From positions 1 to 64,000 of the forward strand of contig CAKSZX010000001.1 in assembly GCA_934526065.1 (NCBI GenBank): a DNA stretch of 64,000 bases, given 5' to 3'. The notes below the pieces were generated by a model, which had not been told where the DNA came from, made no database searches, and saw only the letters and a list, made by a program, of their open reading frames with translations. Positions 59,766 to 64,000 of the stretch are shown here, piece after piece; position 1 is the stretch's first letter; every line of letters begins with the position of its first letter. The translations under genes were made by a program, and so were the position numbers. This DNA is from an uncultured Oscillospiraceae bacterium. GTDB lineage: Bacteria > Bacillota > Clostridia > Oscillospirales > Ruminococcaceae.

Positions 59766-62336
59766 ATGGCTACAAAGTCAACGACAAAGGGTAAAAGCTC
59801 ACGGAAGAAACAGAGTACTTCCAAAAGGGGCAGACCCACAAAGAAAGAACAAAAACGCAATCGGGTAAACCGCCTGTGGAGCATAGTATTTTTTGCGGTG
59901 GGCATTGTTATAACCGCAATGGCATTTGTGCCGGGGGAGCAGTTTTGGTCGTTTTTAAGGCAAAATGTGTTGTTTGGAGTGTTTGGATTTTCCGGGTACT
60001 TCTTGGGGCCGGTAATTTTATACATAGGCGGCCTTACCCTGGGGCAAAAACCCATAGAGCTTAAAATGGTTTGGGCAATGTGTTTTATCATTTTGCTGTC
60101 AAACTTTATTCAGGTTTTCTTCGGCGGAGAGATAGCCGGACAAAATCTGTGGCGGATAATAACCGAACTGCACGCTTTGGGCAAGGCAAAACCATTCAGC
60201 GGCGGGCGGCTGGGGGTTATTTTGGCTGTACCGATGATAAAATATTTCGGCCGGATAGCGGCAAAAATCTGCATATTCGTGCTTACAATAACATTCTTTA
60301 TGCTTTTAACCGACACCACCCCCCACGACATTTACATTAAGACAAAAGAAAAGCGGAAACGGGCGGAGGAAGAACTTGCAAAGCAAAATCGGCTGCGCAA
60401 AAAGGCAAAGGAAGAACGCCGGCGGGAAAGACGGAAACTTGCTCGGCAACAGCAGGAAGAACGGGAAATTTTGGAGAAAACCAAACCCGCTTTTAGAAGA
60501 AAAATTGATTTTGACATAGACGACGCCCCGTCAAGGGATGTGTTTGCCGACGATGAAACCGAAGCTGCGCCGATTGTTCCCGCTTCAAAAGCGAAAAAGC
60601 GGCCGGATATAGAATTTGAGGGCGACACACGGCGGATTGTTGCCAAAACCGTGGATACGGTAAAGGACGAACAGCAGGCGGAACGGCAGAAAATAGAAGA
60701 TGTTATGCGTAGGCTTAACATGACAAAGCAGGTGGTTACACCACAGCCGGAAGAAGCCGAAACTGTTGCGGCGGCGGAAAAACCACAGCCGGAGGAGGAC
60801 AAGCCGGGATACCGATATCCGCCTATCGACCTTTTCCAAAAGTCGGTTAAAACCGGCTACGGCGACAGCGACAGCGAACTTGTTGCCAATGCAAAAAAAC
60901 TTGTGGATACCCTTAAAAGTTTTGGGGTGCAGACGGAGATTATAGATTTCAGCAAAGGGCCGGCGGTAACAAGGTACGAATTGCGCCCCCTTGCAGGCGT
61001 AAAGGTAAGCAGAATTACAAACCTTGCAGACGACATAGCTTTAAATCTTGCCACCAGCGGCGTGCGTATCGAAGCGCCTATTCCCGGCAAGGCTGCCGTG
61101 GGTATCGAGGTGCCTAACAAAAAGAGTAGCTCCGTAAATATAAGAACGATTTTTGAAAGCGCCGAGTTTAAAAATTCTCAAAGCCCTTTGGCCATTGCCT
61201 TGGGTGAGGATATATCAGGCAAGCCGGTAGTTGCGGATTTGACGAAAATGCCTCACCTGCTTATTGCAGGCGCAACCGGCAGCGGTAAATCCGTATGCGT
61301 AAACTCAATCATCACCAGCTTTATCTACAAATCAAGCCCGGAGGATGTTAAACTTATTCTCATAGACCCGAAAGTTGTTGAACTTTCCGAGTACAACGGC
61401 ATACCCAACCTGTATGCGCCTGTTGTCACCGACGCCAAAAAGGCAACCGGCGCTTTGGGAGGCGCTGTTGCGGAGATGGAAAAGAGATACCGTTTGTTTG
61501 CGGAAAATTCCGTAAGAGATATAAAGAGCTATAACCGACTTGTCCGGCAAAAGCAGGCGGAAAAACAGGCGGCACAGACCCGGGATATGGCAGAAGTTGC
61601 GGATGCAGGGCAGCCCCGGACCCCGGAACTTGAAAAAATGCCTTATATAGTAATTGTTATAGACGAACTTGCAGACCTTATGATGGTAAGCGGAAAAGAA
61701 GTTGAGGACTACATCTGCCGTTTGGCACAAAAGGCCAGAGCCGCAGGTATGCACCTGATTGTTGCCACACAAAGGCCTTCCGTTGATGTTATTACAGGGC
61801 TTATCAAGGCGAATATTCCGTCAAGAATTGCATTTGCGGTGTCCAGCGGTGTTGACAGCCGTACCATTTTGGACAGCGTGGGGGCAGAAAAACTCTTGGG
61901 CATGGGCGATATGCTGTTTATGCCTGTGGGACGGAGCAAACCTACAAGAGTTCAGGGTACATTTGTTCGTGACGAGGAAATAACCGCAGTTATAGACTTT
62001 TTAAAGAACAATTCCTCTGCCGATTATAACGAGGAGTTTATGGACGCCACCGAAAAATACGCCCCTAAGGGCAAAAATCGGCAGGCAGACAGCGACGACG
62101 GCGATGATGACACCGACGAAATGTTGCCAAAGGCCATTGAGGTGGTTATTGACGCAGGACAGGCTTCCACATCTCTTTTACAGCGCAAATTGAAATTAGG
62201 CTACGCCAGAGCCGCAAGAATAATGGATCAAATGGAAGAAAAGGGCATTGTAGGCCCATATGAGGGCTCAAAACCGAGACAGGTGCTTATAACAAAGACC
62301 CAGTGGCAGGAAATGGTGCTCAGACGGAGCGAATAA
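59766..62336 (+). CDS. FtsK/SpoIIIE DNA translocase
   Basis: Moves chromosomal DNA through the division or sporulation septum. 856 residues: a basic N-terminus, four membrane segments (about 40-185), a charged linker (190-345), the alpha-beta motor from about 360, and a C-terminal winged-helix gamma domain (MLPKAIEVVIDAGQASTSLLQRKL...). Walker A is GATGSGKS at residues 502-509, Walker B VIVIDELADLMM, and LIVATQRPSVDVITGLIKAN follows. The gamma domain would read polar KOPS/SRS sequences. Downstream of tepA with GGAGAG before the ATG. Confidence 0.95.
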   Translation: MATKSTTKGKSSRKKQSTSKRGRPTKKEQKRNRVNRLWSIVFFAVGIVITAMAFVPGEQFWSFLRQNVLFGVFGFSGYFLGPVILYIGGLTLGQKPIELKMVWAMCFIILLSNFIQVFFGGEIAGQNLWRIITELHALGKAKPFSGGRLGVILAVPMIKYFGRIAAKICIFVLTITFFMLLTDTTPHDIYIKTKEKRKRAEEELAKQNRLRKKAKEERRRERRKLARQQQEEREILEKTKPAFRRKIDFDIDDAPSRDVFADDETEAAPIVPASKAKKRPDIEFEGDTRRIVAKTVDTVKDEQQAERQKIEDVMRRLNMTKQVVTPQPEEAETVAAAEKPQPEEDKPGYRYPPIDLFQKSVKTGYGDSDSELVANAKKLVDTLKSFGVQTEIIDFSKGPAVTRYELRPLAGVKVSRITNLADDIALNLATSGVRIEAPIPGKAAVGIEVPNKKSSSVNIRTIFESAEFKNSQSPLAIALGEDISGKPVVADLTKMPHLLIAGATGSGKSVCVNSIITSFIYKSSPEDVKLILIDPKVVELSEYNGIPNLYAPVVTDAKKATGALGGAVAEMEKRYRLFAENSVRDIKSYNRLVRQKQAEKQAAQTRDMAEVADAGQPRTPELEKMPYIVIVIDELADLMMVSGKEVEDYICRLAQKARAAGMHLIVATQRPSVDVITGLIKANIPSRIAFAVSSGVDSRTILDSVGAEKLLGMGDMLFMPVGRSKPTRVQGTFVRDEEITAVIDFLKNNSSADYNEEFMDATEKYAPKGKNRQADSDDGDDDTDEMLPKAIEVVIDAGQASTSLLQRKLKLGYARAARIMDQMEEKGIVGPYEGSKPRQVLITKTQWQEMVLRRSE

Positions 62337-62359
62337 AATCAAATAAAAGAGGATAAAAA

Positions 62360-63208
62360 TTGAAAATAAAATTCAGAAAAATACCGGCACTGATACTGGC
62401 AATGTTGCTGTGCCTTACCGGTTGTACGGGGCAGTATCCCCGGCCAAAGGATTTTTACGATTGCGTAACCGCCATAAATGCGGGGCAGGCACAGTCGGTG
62501 TTGATTGAGTCCGACAGTACATTTGCTTTAATAGACGCAGGGCAAACCGACAGCGGAACAAATGTTGTAAGCTATTTGCAGGACAGAGGCGCCCGGGATA
62601 TAGAACTTTTGGTTCTCACTCATTTTCACAGCGACCACACATCGGAAACCACAAAAATACTTAAAAATTTCAATGTTAAAAAAATTCTTATTCCGAATTT
62701 GTCGGAAGAAAACACCCCCACATCAAAGTTCTTTGAGCGCTTGATTGAAGGTGCGGAAAACGGCGACTATGAAATTTACACTGCCGAAAAGGGCAAGAGC
62801 TTTACAATAGGCAACGGAACTTTGACGGTTTTAGCAGACACAATAAACGACAAGGGCATAAATGACACATCAACCGCCCTTATGTACACACAGGGGGATT
62901 TTACCTTTGTGGATTTTGGGGATTTGGAAACCGACGGTCAGGAGGCTATAATAGACAGCTTACCGGAGAATGTCACTTTGGCAATGGCACCCCACCACGG
63001 TTCAAGGGATTCAAACTCCGAAATGCTCTATGAAAAAATACATCCTTTGCGGGTGTTTATCTCAGCCGGAAAAGACAATAAGTACGGCCACCCACACAGT
63101 GAAACCATAAGTGTTTTGGAAAAGTTGCAGATACCTTACTACATAACCCGGCAGGACGGCAGCCTTACATGGTATATCAGCGACGGAACTTTAAGTTTGG
63201 AGGATTGA
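62360..63208 (+). CDS. MBL-fold hydrolase lipoprotein, ComEC C-terminal-like
   Basis: A 282-residue exported protein: lipobox CLTGC with Cys22, then a metallo-beta-lactamase domain with VLTHFHSDHTSE (HxHxDH), FVDFGDLE and MAPHHGSRDSNSE. This pattern is that of the ComEC/Rec2 C-terminal domain and similar stand-alone lipoproteins, some linked to DNA or nucleotide degradation outside the membrane. Activity is unproven. TTG start with AGAGGA; 2 bp before the next gene. Confidence 0.87.
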   Translation: MKIKFRKIPALILAMLLCLTGCTGQYPRPKDFYDCVTAINAGQAQSVLIESDSTFALIDAGQTDSGTNVVSYLQDRGARDIELLVLTHFHSDHTSETTKILKNFNVKKILIPNLSEENTPTSKFFERLIEGAENGDYEIYTAEKGKSFTIGNGTLTVLADTINDKGINDTSTALMYTQGDFTFVDFGDLETDGQEAIIDSLPENVTLAMAPHHGSRDSNSEMLYEKIHPLRVFISAGKDNKYGHPHSETISVLEKLQIPYYITRQDGSLTWYISDGTLSLED

Positions 63209-63210
63209 TT

Positions 63211-63417
63211 ATGTACTCGGTAATCGAAAAAGACGAAGATCACATTCTTTTGGAATTTTACGGCGGCACTCTCTATGTAAGCGATAAAGGCTTATTTGCC
63301 GGCACAGAATTGAACGACCTTGTGTATTGGAACGGCAGTGCCTTTGTGGCAAACCCGGGAAAAACCGCAGAAAAGAAAAGCAGCCTCCACGACAGACTTA
63401 AAAAAATAGCAAAATGA
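63211..63417 (+). CDS. small DUF-type cytosolic protein, unknown
   Basis: A 68-residue protein beginning MYSVIEKDEDHILLEFYGGTLY and ending with a Lys-rich helix (SSLHDRLKKIAK). ATG 63211 has GGAGG 7 bp before it; the longer frame overlaps the MBL gene. Its stop is close to a terminator, so it is the last gene of the MBL operon. No family recognised; the tight spacing suggests a linked function. Confidence 0.7.
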   Translation: MYSVIEKDEDHILLEFYGGTLYVSDKGLFAGTELNDLVYWNGSAFVANPGKTAEKKSSLHDRLKKIAK

Positions 63418-63422
63418 AAATT

Positions 63423-63446
63423 ATCCCGCTTCGGCGGGATTTTTTG
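63423..63446 (+). terminator. terminator of the MBL lipoprotein operon
   Basis: ATCCCGC - TTCG - GCGGGAT with a run of T (TTTTTTG). Confidence 0.9.
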
Positions 63447-63450
63447 TGAA

Positions 63451-63481
63451 AATTTATGTGAAGAAAATATTCACATAAATT
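63451..63481. promoter_or_regulatory. perfect 12-bp inverted repeat upstream of the VTC-domain gene
   Basis: AATTTATGTGAA - GAAAATA - TTCACATAAATT. A second dyad, GTGAAATTTCAC, lies 31 bp further on at 63513-63524, overlapping the possible promoter (TTGACA at 63497-63502). The shared TGTGAA/TTCACA half-sites suggest a dimeric regulator; no known family is matched with confidence. Confidence 0.55.
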
Positions 63482-63566
63482 CGTTTAGAGTTCAGATTGA
63501 CATTACATAATTGTGAAATTTCACCTTTAAAATATGGCCGTAATCAAAAGCAAAGGGGAATTAAAC

Positions 63567-64000
63567 ATGGCTCATAACCAAGGCAAAGAGAAGCAAACCT
63601 TTAATTTTCAGCGTGTGGAAAAGAAGTTTTGGCTTACAAATTTGCAGTACCGAGAGATTATGCAGGCAATAGAAAAACACACCGAGGCCGACAGCCACGG
63701 CCAGGGGATATTGTACAATTTGTATTTTGACACCGAAGATTATCTGCTTATACGCCGATCGATAGGGCGCCCAAACTTTAAAGAAAAGTTGAGAATAAGA
63801 AGTTATTCGCCCTTTGCGGCCGACAGTTCGGTTTTTGCCGAGGTAAAAAGAAAGGTTGAGGGCATAGGGTACAAGCGAAGATGTGTTCTGCCATTTGAAG
63901 AACGGGTTAAAATTATGACAGGTCTGCCGGTGGAAAATATGAATATACAGGCAAGAGAAATTTGCCTTTTGGGGCGGCGCTACGGCCTTGAACCGAAAAT
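63567..64000 (+). CDS. VTC-domain (polyphosphate polymerase-like) protein, 3' end cut by window
   Basis: Only the first 144 residues are in the window. They match the VTC catalytic domain seen in polyphosphate polymerase-like bacterial proteins: FQRVEKKFWL near the start (basic tunnel residues), NLYFDTEDYLLIRRSI, FKEKLRIRSY and VFAEVKRKVEGIGYKRR. These supply the basic tunnel and metal ligands in VTC4. RBS AAAGGGG. Bacterial members often pair with cell-surface or CotH-type proteins; its partner lies outside the window. Confidence 0.85.
   Translation, partial: MAHNQGKEKQTFNFQRVEKKFWLTNLQYREIMQAIEKHTEADSHGQGILYNLYFDTEDYLLIRRSIGRPNFKEKLRIRSYSPFAADSSVFAEVKRKVEGIGYKRRCVLPFEERVKIMTGLPVENMNIQAREICLLGRRYGLEPK

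Noticed and set aside
63513..63524. GTGAAATTTCAC as a Rex operator for the VTC gene
   Set aside because: The half-sites abut with no 4-bp gap and the outer bases differ, so it does not fit the Rex consensus.

Overview
The window looks like a chromosomal segment of an anaerobic, Gram-positive Clostridia-type bacterium (Bacillota) of low to moderate G+C. Supporting signs are a sortase-anchored surface protein, the two-subunit iron-sulfur L-serine dehydratase, single-chain glycyl-tRNA synthetase, Rex, TepA, a YtvI-type sporulation membrane protein, a Spo0A-type DNA-binding domain, a T-box leader, a manganese riboswitch and many lipoproteins. Genus cannot be fixed from sequence alone. There is no rRNA, CRISPR array, phage or transposase; one tRNA (Ser) is present.

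Layout. 1-10.9 kb is accessory: a 1025-residue cysteine-repeat wall protein, a stand-alone Spo0A C-terminal domain protein, three half-size chromate-transporter genes, a YczE-type membrane protein, and an SdpR/SdpI autoregulated cassette, separated by long gene-free stretches filled with a mosaic family of hairpin repeats. 11.7-26.8 kb holds cell-surface polysaccharide genes in two blocks: dTDP-rhamnose genes (rmlA, rmlD, rmlB, without rmlC) with a glycosyltransferase, then a complete UDP-L-FucNAc route (fnlABC) with a WbuB-like transferase, a dolichol-phosphate-mannose-synthase-like transferase, a DUF2304 protein and an MBOAT/SGNH acyl-transfer pair. Adenosine deaminase and peptidase T sit between the blocks on the other strand. 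26.8-39.2 kb is mostly housekeeping: MazG-like enzyme, glyQS, cardiolipin synthase, an MFS carrier, an iron-sulfur flavoprotein, L-serine dehydratase, ytvI and a Na/Pi cotransporter. 39.3-42.0 kb is an amino-acid ABC transporter under a T-box leader whose specifier reads best as CAC (histidine).

44.2-52.4 kb carries two loci of extracytoplasmic flavoproteins. One is an FMN-domain/FAD-domain lipoprotein behind a MerR regulator and a MerR-type promoter with a 19-bp spacer. The other is a small FMN-domain lipoprotein next to an 834-residue reductase with two FMN domains and an FAD domain. Between them lie tRNA-Ser, mntP with its riboswitch, and proC. 53.7-56.5 kb has a phosphoribosyltransferase and a BlaI/BlaR-like module in which the membrane metalloprotease is fused to an M23 (LytM) endopeptidase domain instead of a beta-lactam sensor; the module is bracketed by two near-identical repeats of about 100 bp. 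56.6-64 kb has a uridine-kinase-like protein, DegV, Rex, TepA, the FtsK/SpoIIIE translocase, a beta-lactamase-fold lipoprotein and the start of a VTC-domain (polyphosphate polymerase-like) gene.

The strongest leads for something undescribed are: (1) the stand-alone Spo0A DNA-binding domain together with matching tandem 0A-box pairs, spaced 10 bp, in front of both its own gene and the cysteine-repeat surface protein; (2) the BlaI-M56/M23 fusion module between direct repeats; (3) the MerR-controlled and paired FMN/FAD lipoproteins. All assignments are by reading the sequence and recalling families; no searches were run.
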